This document shows positions 44,660 through 56,630 of a DNA stretch of 64,000 nt, one piece after another. Under the pieces are notes generated by a model. That model was given only the letters and a program-made list of their open reading frames with translations. It was not told the origin of the DNA and did not search any database. Positions within the stretch are counted from its first letter, which is position 1, and each line of letters begins with the position of its first letter. Source of the DNA: Haemaphysalis longicornis. Its lineage: Eukaryota > Arthropoda > Arachnida > Ixodida > Ixodidae. Both the position numbers and the translations under genes were made by a program. The stretch is taken from assembly GCA_013339765.2 (NCBI GenBank), contig CM023448.1, positions 286,977,317 to 287,041,316 of the forward strand, written 5' to 3'.

Positions 44660-46185
44660 TAACTTGTTGGGGTGGTCATTCCACGCCTGTCCCAGAGAGT
44701 TCGCTCAACCACCTCCGATGACACTATAAAAATTCATGGTTGATCACTTCCGTACACTTTTCATTCCCCTAGCCAATTTTTGCTGCGAATTTTTTTTTTG
44801 TCTGTCTCTTACAGCCTCTTGAAAGCCGCGGGGGTGGCGAAAACCTACGTTGCGAAAAAAATTTCGCAAAAATAAAATACACTACCGAGGGCTGTGAAAT
44901 ATTTCCAGGTGATAGAAAAGGAAGCGCGCTTCCTTGCTACAATGCATTGACATTTGTTTGTGTGTTTCAAAATGGGCTTTGCGGTGAAGCAAAGAGGAGT
45001 TTGTGAGTCATTTTTACACATTTGTTACAGCTATTGGAACTTTTGTACAGACAATTAAGCTGCATGCATTGTTTATATTGTTGACGGTAAGTTGGGGAAG
45101 AAAAATGTGGGAGCCGGGAAGCGGGTAGTTTAAGCGCGATAAAGACATCCATGTTCAGACGCTTATCGCGCTATGTGGCGGTCCATGTAACAATACATGC
45201 TTAGTCTCATTTGAAAGGGTGTACAAAGGACACTTATTTCAAAACGTTTAGTCGGAGTAATTTTTTTTTATCTTGAGCACCCACCACGGCCCCAGACGGC
45301 GGGCCGTAAGTCCGCTTCACTACAACGAGGCTTTCTGCACGGCAGCGAAGAGCTGGGGCGCCAGCTCAGGAAGATCCACCGTATGTTTACTTGCTTTCTT
45401 ACAATGCTGCCGGCTTGGGAAATATGACTCCACATGCATCCTCAGGCCTTCGGCGGTACCGGACCGGCGGATACGTGGGGTGATGCTTATCTTTGTAATT
45501 AGTTGCCTTAGTTCTTTGAAATACGAGCGTAAGCGTAACTTGCTTGAGGCACCCACCGTCGTGGCTCAGTGGCTAAGGCGTTGCGCTGCTGCGGACGAGG
45601 TCACGGGTTCCACACCAGGAGTGAAAAAAAAAAAAAAAAAAGAAAACATGTTTTCCAAGCGCGATAAGCGTTTGAACATGGACAATATAGCAATTTTTGC
45701 AAAGTTCATGTCTTTATCGCGCTGAAACTACCCGCTTCCCGGCTTCTATATTTTTCTTCCGCACTTACCGTCAGCAATATGAACAAATTATGCAGCTACA
45801 TTGTCTCTACAAAAGATTCAATAGCTGTAAAAAAATTGTAAAAATGCCTCAGAAACGCCAGTGCGCTTCACCGAAAAGCCTATTTTGAAACACACAAGCA
45901 ACTGTAAATGCATTGTAGCAAGGAAGCGCGCTTACTTTTCTATCCCCTGGAATTATTTCACAGTCCTCCGTAGATTATTTTATTATTGCGAATTTTTTTG
46001 CAACGTAGGTTTTCGCCACCACAGCGGTTTTTAAATGGCTGTAAGAAACAGAAAATATTTTTCCAACCAAGAATTGCCTAGGGCAATGAAAAATGTACGG
46101 AAGTGATCAACCATGAATTTTTATAGTGTAATCGGAGGTGGTCGAGAGAACTCTGGGACGTTTGGCGTGGAATGACCCTGGGTTA
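44660..46185. mobile_element. Fold-back element, arms about 520 bp
   Basis: Bases 44660-45180 recur inverted at about 45645-46185. Matching words include ATAAAAATTCATGGTTGATC / GATCAACCATGAATTTTTAT and CGCGATAAAGACAT / ATGTCTTTATCGCG. The central 460 bases include a tRNA-like SINE head joined to an A run (45550-45642). No transposase frame was seen. It is absent from unit 1. Confidence 0.65.
45550..45642 (+). mobile_element. SINE head with A-tail
   Basis: TGGCTCAGTGGCTAAGGCG and ACGGGTTCCACACC (a degenerate B box) are followed, without the usual SINE body, by an A run of about 18. It is either a truncated relative of the Ruka-like SINE or a tRNA retro-copy. Confidence 0.55.
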
Positions 46186-46824
46186 ACGGCTTAGAAAACT
46201 TAGCTTATCTAGATAGCTTGGCTTAGCTTAGAAAGGCTCACCTGATATTTTTCTTTTCAAATGTGCAGTAACACGCCATGTTTTTGCCTTATATCATCAC
46301 CAGCAATCCGCAATGGTGCATTCTTTTTAGTCACAAAGTATGCAACTTTTCCTGTTTTGAGTGTTTGCCGAGCACACCCAAGCTCATAAAGTATTTTGCG
46401 CCCGATTTCCCTGCCTTGGTAGAAATAGCAGTAACAATTAACTCGTCCATGCAGGGTGTAATCATCCGCATTTCGTTACCTAGTGTGAAGAGCGGGATCC
46501 AGACACATCTATCAGTTTTACTTCAATTTATTCACGCCTACCTTTAAATATACCACAGCCCTTCTGAGTGCAGGTACTGAAGCAACTGTTCATGTATTCA
46601 CTTCATGCTGCAAACAATTTTCTCGAGATGGGGTCTCGTTTTCCTACTCCCTTTCTTACGGGGAACGTTTCGTTGTTCTTGCGGGGGATTGTTTTCATGA
46701 CACTTATTGTCGATATGGTAGTCTATGAATCTTATGTAAAGGGCTTTATTGCACTCCGAGCATTTTATGACATTTATGATGATCTTAATGTGGTCAATTG
46801 TTGAGCAGCCTGTCAGAAATGAAG

Positions 46825-46923
46825 ATCCCCAGGTGGTCAAAATTAATCCGGAGCCCTTCACTACGGCGCGCCTCGTCCCCTGCGTTGCGTCCGGGCGTTA
46901 AACCCTACAATCAATCAATCAAT
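46825..46923 (+). mobile_element. SINE 3' fragment in the LINE
   Basis: Only the last 100 bases of the SINE body are present (CCCCAGGTGGTCAAAATTAA ... GTTAAACCCTACAATCAATC). The flanks CTGTCAGAAATGAAG and CTGTCGAAATGAAG act as an imperfect target-site duplication. The unit 1 site near 6057 is empty. Confidence 0.7.
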
Positions 46924-47782
46924 CTGTCGAAATGAAGTCTGTTGTCCAGGCTGTTGGAAACTCGGAGTGTGACAAAGGCGATTAAAGGTTATCTCTGGAA
47001 AAGCTTGTGAACGACCTAAAGTTGACGCATGGGTGTGACACCACCATTCTTCTAAATAAGATTTATACTGGCATTCATTCCTGGCTAGGGACACTCTAAA
47101 AGGCTTGAGGCATGAGGAAAACTGTTTTGCAAGTTTTTCTACAACAACGTCTCCTCCACCCTGTATGGGATCCATGGTCATGCCGTCTTCACCTGACGCT
47201 TTTTCTCTTATTATACCCTTCAATGCCTTTTCCACCTCTTCTTCGGCATTAGTTGGACCTCGCGAGTTGTCTGTGTCCCGTGGCGAACGTTGGTGGCGTA
47301 CAGGCAAGTATACAATCGTTCCGCCACTTTTATTATCTCTTCCATGATTAGCGTCCCCTTGTTCTCCTTTCAGTGCGACATTCTACTTTCCAATAAATAG
47401 CTTTTTCTAAGTTGCTCGTAAACCTCCTCTCCTTTTTAACGTTTCCTCAATCTTAGTCATGTTGTAGACGCGACTGTCAGTATGTGTTTTTTCGTTAGTC
47501 AGATCTGACAGCACCGCCAATTCTGTTTCATTAACCTTTCTTGACGCCGTCACATTTCTACGCTTCGCAGCTGTTCCTTCGTTTTCGTAATATTACCAAT
47601 TTCTTATTATATTCTGATCAGCCTACAGTTCCTGGGGACTCTGGGATTACCTTCGTTATATTTTCCTCTCTGGTTAAAACCGCGAATTTATTCTGACGGG
47701 CTATGTAAAAGTCCATCGCCCTGGCTGCTACTAACAGCAAGTTGGACTTCCTACTTTTCGCTAGTTTCACGCTTTGCCTATT

Positions 47783-48028
47783 CATTGATTATTGATTGAT
47801 TATGAGGTTTAACGCACCGACGCTACACAGGCGATGGGGCGCGCGGTACTGGAGGGCTCCGGATTAATGTTGACCACCTAGGGATGTTAACGTGCGCCAA
47901 AATCTCGTACACATGTGCGTTTTTGCTTTTTGCCTCCATCAGAAAAGCGACTGCCGCGGCCGGGAATCTAACCCGCGTCCCTGGGTTCAGCAGCCCAACG
48001 CCTTAGCCACTGAGCTACCGCGGCGGGT
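47783..48028 (-). mobile_element. Full-length Ruka-like SINE in the LINE
   Basis: The minus-strand head (GCCACTGAGCTACCG on +, 48005-48019), body and TTGATTATTGATTGATTA tail are all present. The target-site duplication GCTTTGCCTATT is at 47771-47782 and 48029-48040. Unit 1 near 6972 is unoccupied. Confidence 0.9.
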
Positions 48029-48975
48029 GCTTTGCCTATTAAGATCTACCCGTTAGCTGTCCCTCACCAACCTAAGATCGCTACTCTCAACATTGCCTAG
48101 CACTTTAACTTTCACTCACGACACCTAGACAGTCAATGAAAAGGCCGTCGGTTTAATTTCTACGTTACTCTTGGGCTTTTTTTCTCTCTGCATTTTTTTA
48201 GTTTCTGCAAGAACGCATTAATGATCCGTAGCTTTTCTCTCCGTGGAAATCCAACCAGCGTATCCCCTCCGCGGTTCCACCTATTCGAAACGCTCCCACT
48301 GTCATTTAGACTAGATACTTTCTTCCCAACTAGTTTTGTGTTTAACCGTGCCGCTCTGTTATTAAGTCGTCATTCAGCATAGATCCTCGTGTAAAGTGTA
48401 TACAGCCTCTTCTTCGTAGCTGGATATTGGCGTGAAAAATTAGAATATCTTTAACGTGTGTCGGTTATTCAGCTCGATCACAACCGCTGCGGTTGTTTCT
48501 GTAATGCTGACGAATCCCTCCACGTTATCTGCAGTCTCTCTAAGGGTCAAGAATCGAACTACATGCTCGGTTTTTTCTTAAACTTTTTAACAGAACTTTT
48601 ACCCGCAATTCAAGTCCATTATGCCCTCTTCTGTTCTTATAACCTCATTTAACCTCATCATATCGCAGATAACGCCTGTGATCTCTTTAATAGCTTCCCG
48701 GGCTACACAAAGTTCGCGCGTTGAGCGCTGCAGAATCCTAGTTCCAGAGGTGGCCTCTCTGGAACCGGAGATTCGTACCTCCCTCTGCTTTATTTCTGGC
48801 CTTATCTCCGCTGTGGGTAGGAGCGTTGAAGAAGAACGTTAGCGGCTGACATGTCGTACTCGTCAATTCTTAGTATTGCTTATATACTGGATTACTGAAA
48901 TATTTGAGGCTACACCGACGGCAAAACTGAGGCGGTATTTAATAGATTGGTACTCGCTAGTTAAGCTTTCTATCT

Positions 48976-50842
48976 TCAAATACGTTTCATATTGCCACTT
49001 CCATTCAACTGAGACAAGTAGGTACTCCAGTGGCATTTTCGCTTCAGTGTGCAGTGCCCGGAGCTGCCATAGTATGTCCGCAAAATACGGATATGATCCT
49101 TTTTTCATCTCATTTATGATACGTCTATTTGTATTAGTTGCTTTCGCTCTCCTGCTGTTCTCCGGTGCACGGGTTTTTATTTTCAAATGGGCTTTCTTTT
49201 TTCAAAAATGTTTTTTTTTACTTGTTCCTTCGTAGTATACTGGATCTTAACTGCGGCGTTTTGTGTGACGTCGAGAGGAGCCGAGCTCGCAATTGGCTGC
49301 GCTACTTCACGGCTCCCCGCCTTCAGACAGTCAGTCGGCCCAGCGTTTCGTCCGCCGGCCGCCGACGGGTCGTCGTAATTCGTTCGCTCAGTTGAAACGA
49401 AGCCAGGACACGTTTGTGAATGGTAGAATCTGCCTTTCTTTACTTGGTTAGTTTGTACACTGTATCTAGCTCCAAGTCAAGGTCGCTTCACACAAGCGCT
49501 GCACAAGCGCACATGCGACGCTTCACTGACTGGTACGCAGTAGGAAAATATAAGGCCCTTGAAGGCGGGAGAAGAGTCAGCGAAGTCAATATAGGTACTA
49601 AGGAAATAAAATCAACTTATATTTTTACCGTACAGCGTAAACTAGGGTGCGGGAAGCACTTTTTTGCGCTGGGCGAACAAGCACAGCGGTCAGCAGCACG
49701 ACTACGCATCTGCGAACGCTTTCCGTCTACGAAATGCAATTGCTAGACGTGAGCTATTGTGAAACTCGGGCGACGCTTATGCACGAGCGCAATACAACAA
49801 ATAGTCACCTAAGCTGCTTGAAATGCCAAAACTAAATAAAAGTGTAAACTAGTTGTATAATATATACCCTATATTACCAAGGACAGCGGAGCCAGCTCCG
49901 TGGCCGAGTTGTTTGGGGCGCTAGATATGCCACCGCAAGTATTTTGCAAGTCAGGAGTTCGAATCCCCGCGAGTACATGCTTTTTTTTTCTGTAAGCTAA
50001 TTTTTTAGTTTTCCGCCGATGTGTTCTATATTGATTTCACCTTTTTTTTGGGCCGCAACGTTCATGGCTCCACGAACTAGTTCACAAAACGCGCGCAGGC
50101 TGGCACTGGCGCGCTAGCGAGTTCTCGTTGGCGTGCTGTTGCCATAAGCACCGACTGCTTGCAGGCAGTGGGCACAGGCCAGAATGAACAGACCCTTGGC
50201 CTGGTGCGAACACGCCTTTTACGATACAGGCATGAGGGAGGCAAGCTCCAAATATGGGGAAAAAGCGCATGCATTTGAGCGTCTGGGGGTACGCGGAGGG
50301 CGTTCATGCACTGCGTAGGTTTCGGCTAGTGAATGCTACGATTCCAAGCCGTCCTAGGAGGCTTATCTTTATGCATTTTTACAGCTGACAACATGGCAGA
50401 AGCGCGGTCCACCCAACAACGCCAACGGTTGTGTTTTACAGAACCGAAACCGAAACTTGTTTGGTTGCTCACCTTGGGCATCGCCCAATCACGGTGCCCG
50501 CTCCTCCTAACGTCACAGCTTTAGTTGGTGCAGCCGCCGCAAACCGCGCATGGTAGTTTTTCTTCTTTCGCGCTTTGTAAAATAATTACCGATTTGTCAA
50601 TCGTAAAAACGATGAAAAGTGTGCTAATTTGAGCCAGTCTACGCAGTGCAAGCAAAAACGGGATCTTGACAAATTCACTTCAGTGTCCCTTTAAACTGTG
50701 ATAACTTTGCTGGAGCGGCGGTTGTTCCCCACATTGTTTTCTTCCTCTTATCTTCTGGCAGAGGGGGGGGGGGGGGGGGGGGGGGGTGGCACGGAATTTT
50801 AAAGATCGAATGGTATCGGTGCTGCTGTTGTCTTCCCAACAG
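48976..50842. other. Unit 3 intron 3, distal part
   Basis: Bases up to about 49215 match unit 1 intron 3 (to about 8160). The rest, to about 50690, is unit 3-specific. It includes GTGTGACGTCG near 49262 and CAGACAGTCAGTCGG near 49324 (CRE-like and initiator-like), the tRNA-like sequence at 49890 and a poly(G) run at 50763-50786. No convincing exon was found. Confidence 0.45.
49889..49980 (+). mobile_element. tRNA-like sequence (SINE head or tRNA pseudogene)
   Basis: A box-like GTGGCCGAGTTG and a perfect B box GAGTTCGAATCCCC are 45-50 bases apart, with a T run of ten just after (a possible Pol III terminator). The acceptor arm does not pair cleanly and the body is unlike the Ruka-type SINE, so it is not called as a functional tRNA. 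Confidence 0.45.
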
Positions 50843-51115
50843 ATTCGTCGAGGGGCAGTTCTCCCACCGAGAAGCGCCCAGTGAAGACCCGCTGAACAGG
50901 TGCAGTGAGCTCCACCCCCGGAACTCCATGGTGACCCTGCATCTCAAGTCCTGCTACACCGATGAGATGCAGGAGAGCCGTCTTCCGCCAAACGCCCTTA
51001 CGGCCGAGCCCAGCTTCGCCTACCCATGTGTCTCCGGCGCTACGGACGAACTGGCATGAGCAGCACGACGGCCACGGGCTCCAGCGCCGGTGGAGAGAAC
51101 AACGCCAAGCGCGGG
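50843..51115 (+). pseudogene. Unit 3 exon 4, frameshifted (273 nt)
   Basis: The same acceptor (tcttcccaacag) and donor (gtaatgg) as unit 1. It keeps FVEGQFSHREAP, NRCSELHPRNSMVTLHLKSC and AYPCVSG, but lacks one base after GACGAACTGG, so the frame meets TGA at about 51057-51059. The C-terminal Ser/Thr tail and exon 5 are lost from the reading frame. A sequencing or assembly indel is possible and would restore coding potential here, but exon 5 carries a separate stop. Confidence 0.6.
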
Positions 51116-51852
51116 GTAATGGTTGTGCTGGTGCTAGTAAACTCTTGATTGGTAAACGTGTTCGCTGCCATGATAGTCTCGCTTGTGAGCGATCCTGGCG
51201 AAAGGGGAGGTTCGGGGAATTCTTTTTCTGCTGGAACCTTTGAGAATAGGTTATTGCTAAACACGCGAACCAACACTGTTTCGATACCATGGCATGCCCT
51301 TGTACTCTATTCATCTGTCATAGTCTCGCACGAGGAAAAAAAAAGTTTTTCTCGCGTTCTTTCTCCACGTTCAAGAGGAACGCGATGACTGCCTGTTATC
51401 AATGACATCTTGGTCCAACTGATATTCCGGACAATAGTAAGAAGCGGGTCTTCTTTCTGATCGGGCGTAGGAGGATATGGCGATGGTTGTGACGGGCTGT
51501 GGCGACGTATGTCCGTAGCTTTGTACCTTTTTGTCCCGTTCTTTTCCGCACCGTTCCCTCACACGCAAGGCCGTACACCACTGGATCGAGTGGGCCCCAT
51601 TGTTGAGGGTCCTAATATATATGAACGGTAATTTTTAGCGCTCTTACAATAACACTTAAAGCCGAATACCACTTTTTATCACACTTAAGGTATCTCACTT
51701 GCATGAAGGCAGTTTGTACTTCCTTGGACTATCCATGCTGAGGCTGTGCCTGGTGCTTCGTTTAAGAAGGCGTCCCGTTTTGGGGTTTTGCTACCTTAAG
51801 CTGCAATGAGAGTAGTTCTCACCACCTCACAGTTTCCCTTGATCGTTTGCAG
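51116..51852 (+). other. Unit 3 intron 4
   Basis: No gene was seen. Very close to unit 1 intron 4 (by eye about 96-98% identical over some 650 bases). Confidence 0.5.
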
Positions 51853-52005
51853 GGAAGCACCACCTCGCCAGTCGTTCCTCGCCAGGGCATCGGTCCGTGC
51901 CCGATTTCTTGCGCCCTTATGCCTCCGTGTGAAATACTACCTAGAAGCTGCCAGTGACCGGAGACATTAGCGCCCGACCAGCGTGGCGCCCGTACACGCG
52001 AGAAC
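51853..52005 (+). pseudogene. Unit 3 exon 5 with in-frame TGA and weak donor
   Basis: The acceptor gatcgtttgcag is intact. In the family frame it reads GSTTSPVVPRQGIGPCPI and continues to SCQ, then TGA at 51955-51957 where units 1 and 2 have TGC (Cys) of QCPET. The donor is gttacg instead of gtacgt. Together with the exon 4 deletion this makes unit 3 a probable pseudogene, or a truncated gene of about 145 codons. Confidence 0.55.
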
Positions 52006-53144
52006 GTTACGTTTTGTCAGCCTCTGGAAAGCGTGCGCTAGTTCTGGCCAAAAAAAGTTATTGGGATTTCATTGAAGGTCTTGTAAATATACGCCATCTA
52101 TTGGATGCCCAACAGCTATGCGACTATAATTCTCCTCTCCACATGAATATTCCAAACTGTGTCGCGAAAAAAAAAAACAGTGGGCATGGTCTTAAAAAGC
52201 GTTGCTTTTCGGAGTGCTGCGCAGCTACTGGCAGCAGGAAAACTGGGTCAACGTTGTATTCAAAGCTTTTCTTGGCTGCAATATAGAAAAAAAGGTGCGA
52301 TGATGAAGATCTTATGCACTAAATGAAGTAAGATTAGTCAATCATACCTCTTCGAATAAGCTGGCGCTTTTGAATGCTAAGCTTTGTGTGGCTGACGCGA
52401 GGTACACCTGCCGTTGCTGCTTTACAATGCTTAGTCTGAATATTTACCCCGCGCGTCGTCTTCACCACAGCGCTCCAGTATGACGAATTTAAGTGACCAA
52501 GTGTGCTAATTCGTCGACTGACGATGCGCAAAACGTGATTTGACCAAAAGTTCATGTGCGCAGTGACAGCACGGAAGGAGTGAATGGCGTTTTCCATTAC
52601 TGCCATATACCTGCGCAGAAGCCCCTTTTCCCTCAATTTAAATGCTCGGCCACGTCATTTTCCGAATTCCTACTCAAGGTTACTTCGATTAGTCATTCTG
52701 GAGCATTTTAGTGAAGACACCCCGCGGGGACTTACAGTGTAGGCCACAGCGTGGGTAACCGTGACTCCAAAGTGCTTCAACAAGACGGCAGTGCTGACTG
52801 GTGGATATGTTAAAACGGACACCGATACGGAGTTCCCTTTCTTCCCTTTGCAACGGGCGTAGCTACGTCACTAAAAAATACTTCGAGTGTCCTACACCCT
52901 AAATGAAACATGTAGTTCACCTTCACCACAATGCATTCGAGCGACCAATTCATGCTTCGAATACTACAAATTCGGCGAATGACAGAAAGGCACCTATGAT
53001 TTGATTAAAAAATGTAACCTGTGCGGTCGACACTGCGCAATGCAGTATGCCATGCTTCTACTGTCTGCTACCACACTGCAGACTCCACTTTTGAGTCTAA
53101 TCGTATGCTCCACATCGCCGAAATTCTATTGCTGGGCAGCGATA

Positions 53145-53330
53145 CATTCATACATACATACGTACATACATACATACATACATACATACAAGACATACAT
53201 ACATACATACATAATACATACATACATCCTACATACATAAATACATACATACATACACACATACATACATACATACATACATACATACACATACATACAT
53301 ACATACATCATCATACATACATACATACAC
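53145..53330. repeat. (CATA)n array, left
   Basis: Interrupted CATA tetranucleotides, about 185 bp, ending in CACACACA next to the hairpin. Confidence 0.9.
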
Positions 53331-53480
53331 ACACAAGAGAAGAAAAACTTCGAACAAGGCAAAAGCACGATTGTGGCCTACGTTTCAGCAAAGAGAACTT
53401 GCTTTCCCCTGAGTTCTCTTTGCTGAAACGTAGGCCACAATCGTGCTTTTACCTTCTTCGAAGTTTTTCTTCTCTTGTGT
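53331..53480. repeat. Long hairpin, about 69-bp arms, inside a microsatellite
   Basis: The left arm 53331-53399 (ACACAAGAGAAGAAAAACTT ... AGAGAACT) pairs with 53412-53480 (AGTTCTCTTTGCTGAAACG ... TCTTGTGT). There are only a few mismatches near CAAGG/CCTTC, and the loop is 12 nt. It splits two CATA arrays and is absent from units 1 and 2. Confidence 0.92.
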
Positions 53481-53505
53481 TCTCTACCATCTTCAAAGTT
53501 TCATC

Positions 53506-53640
53506 ACATACATACAATACATACATACATACATACATACATACATACATACATACATACATAAATACATACATACATACATACATACATGCATACATAC
53601 ATACATACATACATGCATACAGACAGACAGACAGACCGAC
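53506..53640. repeat. (CATA)n then (CAGA)n array, right
   Basis: CATA units shift to four CAGA units and CCGACAG at the end. The CAGA end is the part collinear with the unit 1 CAGA tract. Confidence 0.9.
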
Positions 53641-53833
53641 AGCGCAAAGGTTCCTCAACGAATTTGAGCGCATGCAAGAGCACCTAGTAATGTTTTGGTT
53701 ACAAAACGCCCCACAAAAAATCGTATGTGTGGGTGTAGTAATCAATATAGATGAGCATGTATTGGAGTATAAATGGATCTTTATACCATACTGTTGTCAA
53801 ATGAATATCAAGCTCATTATATCTGTTTCGCAG

Positions 53834-54125
53834 GCTCTTTGACGGTGCCATTCCAGGCGTCACGGAGAAGCACGCCTCCGAGTGCCGGGGCTTCAGTGTG
53901 AATGAAATCGGCGGACTGACTTCCAGACGGTGTACCGAGGGGCTACGTCAATTCCTCGACGCTCGGGCGAGGTCCACGTCGAAGCTTCGACTTCTCTTCC
54001 TCGCTCAGTTAAAAATACTGCAGCGAATTGGAATATTTTTATCTGAGACCTTAGGGCAGGATGCCGCATCACATTGCAATTTATAAAAAAAAGTACCGAT
54101 CTAGCTGTAACGCGAATAAAAACTA
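53834..54125 (+). pseudogene. Unit 3 exon 6 and 3' UTR
   Basis: The acceptor is atctgtttcgcag. In the family phase it reads GCT CTT TGA (stop 53840-53842). AATAAA is at 54115-54120. An alternative frame (phase reached from exon 3 directly) is open for about 80 codons with EKHASECRGFSV. The exon is listed as part of the broken unit 3 gene. Confidence 0.45.
54115..54120 (+). terminator. Poly(A) signal AATAAA, unit 3
   Basis: GTAACGCGAATAAAAACT, conserved with units 1 and 2. Confidence 0.55.
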
Positions 54126-55655
54126 TGCGAATGATCAACAATGACTCTGGGGATCCTAGAACGCAAGAAGGGCATCATGGGGTGAGTGTTCGGGCGAGTT
54201 TTGTAAAAGATTGGTGGTGAGGAAGTGTGCATAAAGCAATCGCGTAGAATGCAGAATTTCTATTCGCATCTTGAGCATTGCAGGCACTGTTACCGTTTGT
54301 GTATTGAATGAAATGTTTCGTGCATATTAAGGCAAAAGCATTGGGTGACTCATTGTACGAAAAACCTGCCATTGTTGTAGTTGCCCAGTACCGATAATGA
54401 CCCCCGACGTAAAGAGTAGAAAATTTTCTCGGGGCATTTAACTGAGCTTATACATTCTTTGAATGGGAAAGCCTGGCGATACTTATAAGCATCTTCTTTG
54501 CTTATTTCAGCATTTGACAAGGTTAGCCATCCGTTCCTTTTTGCTGTTCTGGAGTCAGCTAGGCTTGGGTAAACCTTGTATAGACGCATATATCTGTGTT
54601 AGAAAAGCTATGCGACGAGGTTGATCATAAACCACGAACTCTCAAGACCGAATCCCATTAGATCTTCCTTATGGAAAGGTTGCTCATTATTACCCCTTTT
54701 ATACGGTTTGTACCTTGAGCCCTTGTGCATTAGTATTCTCCAAAGCAGTCTCATTCATGGTTTTTTTTGTGGAAAACTATGAATTCAAAGATTTAGCCTA
54801 TGCAGCTGGTTGATTCCTCGGTCATAGGGATCAGTAAAACACGAAAGTGAAATATGCAGCGAAATCTGCAGCTGAGCATGATTTGCCGGTCGGCGGCTGT
54901 CTTCTGGGTGTGCTTGGCGAGCGACGTCCTGCTGGCGGGTCGCTTCGGCGAAGGTGTACTGGCGTCATTTCCGTGACGGATATGACGTCACTGAAATTTT
55001 GGGGTACCACGGCATAAAACACCTTCGGGTTAAAATATAAAACCTGAAAACGAACAAGTCTAAGTATAACGTACTCTTTAGTACTAAAGGAGGCTTCCCC
55101 GCAAAAAGACCTGTCTGCATGGGTGCACCACTTACAGGCAGCTTTTTTCGTTGTACTGGAGTCACTTCCGTGACGGATATGACGCCAGCGAAATATTTGT
55201 GTATCCGGGAATAAAAAAAAATTTCGTGCTAAAATTGGCCGCATATTTTGTCATTTCGTCGCAAATGTCGACGAAAGACGGTAGTCGCCTGGCGATCCTG
55301 CCAAGTAAATGTATCCCCTCTCTTTCCCGCTTGCTTCTCATGCTTTGCTCTCCCGTCTCGCTCCTCCCAAGATGAACCGGCGAGCAGTTTGCTCAAGGCA
55401 ATTTAAATTTACCGCGTTCCACTTATCCTCTCCGAAAGCCTCGATGCCAGCGCTGCCGTACGGCGGAGACGCGCGTGAATCGAGGCACCCTACTTACGCC
55501 ACGTGCGTTCCAAGCAGTCGGTGTAAAACAATCTACTGGAACATTTCCTTACTGTTGCCGTTTGATTTTTTTTAAATGCCGCTAGGGGAACTGCGGGTGA
55601 CAGCTTTTATATTTTTCTGGACGTATTAAGAGCGGAGCTCTTTCGCAAATCGTAA
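54126..55655. other. Unit 3 3' spacer
   Basis: The first 220 bases align with 11640-11830 of unit 1. The words GTGACGGATATGACG recur at 54973 and 55171 as a short direct repeat about 198 bases apart. Nothing coding was recognised. Confidence 0.4.
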
Positions 55656-56150
55656 TTTGTCGGGTCCGCAGTTAAAAATACCAAGAAATTTCCGAGCGAG
55701 CGCACGTGAGCGCGGGCCTCGCGGTGACCTCCCGGCAGTTAACAAAACCAAGAAAATGCTCAGCGCTCGTGTGCGCGTGTGCCTAGTGGGGACCTACCAG
55801 TGTCATCGGCGCACGTTTGCAAGCCAAGCATACCCACTCTGGAGATTAGGCAAGATTGGCAAAAAAAAAGAAAAAAAAGAAAAACTCCATCCTTCGCCGT
55901 TATCGTGGCAACACTTGCTCGGAACAAGGACGACATATCATAGCATACGCCCCTCCAAGGCGATGTCTAATGGTTATCAATTTTAAACAAATGAGAGAAG
56001 CTCACACTTATAGCAACAATGATGCAGTAAACGTCGTTGCGGCAGCAGCGAAGAAGCCAATCGGCTGCAATCATGGACATAAACCATCGTGATGGTCGTG
56101 AAGGTTGCGTATACAGCTTCGCTCCTTCAAGCCTTACGCGTTATGAGCTT
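55656..56150 (+). other. Unit 3 copy of the downstream block
   Basis: Collinear with 13460-14080 of unit 1 (GTTAAAAATACCAAGAAA, AACACTTGCTCGGAAC, CTGCAATCATGGAC, GATGGTCGTGAAGG). The possible donor of unit 1 (GGTGAGT) is lost here (TATGAGC). Confidence 0.4.
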
Positions 56151-56484
56151 CCTTCATTTTTTCTTTAATTAAATCAACCATCCTCGTATTCTTAATAAAA
56201 AACACGGCGAATATCTCTTATGGAATTGATATGTTGCCCCAGATAAGCGTAATATTGTGTTTTGGCTCAACAATCTTGGCTCAACATTGCCACCGGACTT
56301 AGCCGTTTAAATTTGACATGGGGATATAAACCTATTGTACAGCATCTTTTCCACTTTGGCAGGGTGGCTGAATAGAGGGACAGACAGACAGATAGACAGA
56401 TGGAAATTTTCGCGTACAACTAGTTCAAGAAAGACTATCGTCTTCAAAAATTACGGACATGACACATTTGGTAAAGCCTGGGGC

Positions 56485-56630
56485 TTTTACTGCGCAGACT
56501 CGGGTTCAACTCACATCGGATCACACATGTGTTCTTTATTTAGTTACTCTTTACTGCTGCGGCCATTTTCTTGGTCGTACTTCTGCAACAACAACGGCGC
56601 TTAATTGTAGAATGGGGCATATAAGGCCTT
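56485..56630 (+). mobile_element. Second copy of the non-Ruka SINE-like repeat
   Basis: CGGGTTCAACTCACATCGG (B box-like), then GTTCTTTATTTAGTTACTC and ACAACGGCGCTTAATTGTAG, as at 12670-12790. It ends AATGGGGCATATAAGG. Confidence 0.5.

Larger units (their letters stand above)
46240..48975 (-). mobile_element. Decayed RTE-like LINE, intron 3 of unit 3
   Basis: A minus-strand frame has EEEVEKALKGIIREKASGED and GGGDVVVEKLAKQFSSCLK (47160-47260), then STIDHIKIIINVIKCSECNK and ALYIRFIDY (46690-46810). These are the pre-palm and palm regions of an RTE-type reverse transcriptase (compare AFxDY). Frames are broken. It is collinear with unit 1 5240-7860. Two SINEs inserted after the duplication interrupt it. 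Confidence 0.7.
52006..53833 (+). other. Unit 3 intron 5
   Basis: Collinear with unit 1 intron 5, without the 9952 hairpin. It contains the CATA arrays and the long hairpin listed separately. Long open frames here translate the CATA repeat and are not genes. Confidence 0.55.

Noticed and set aside
49889..49980. Functional tRNA gene
   Set aside because: B box is good but the acceptor stem does not pair and the anticodon arm is unclear.
53021..53842. 273-codon frame rich in YIHT across the CATA arrays
   Set aside because: It translates a microsatellite and a hairpin, and the opposite strand is equally open.
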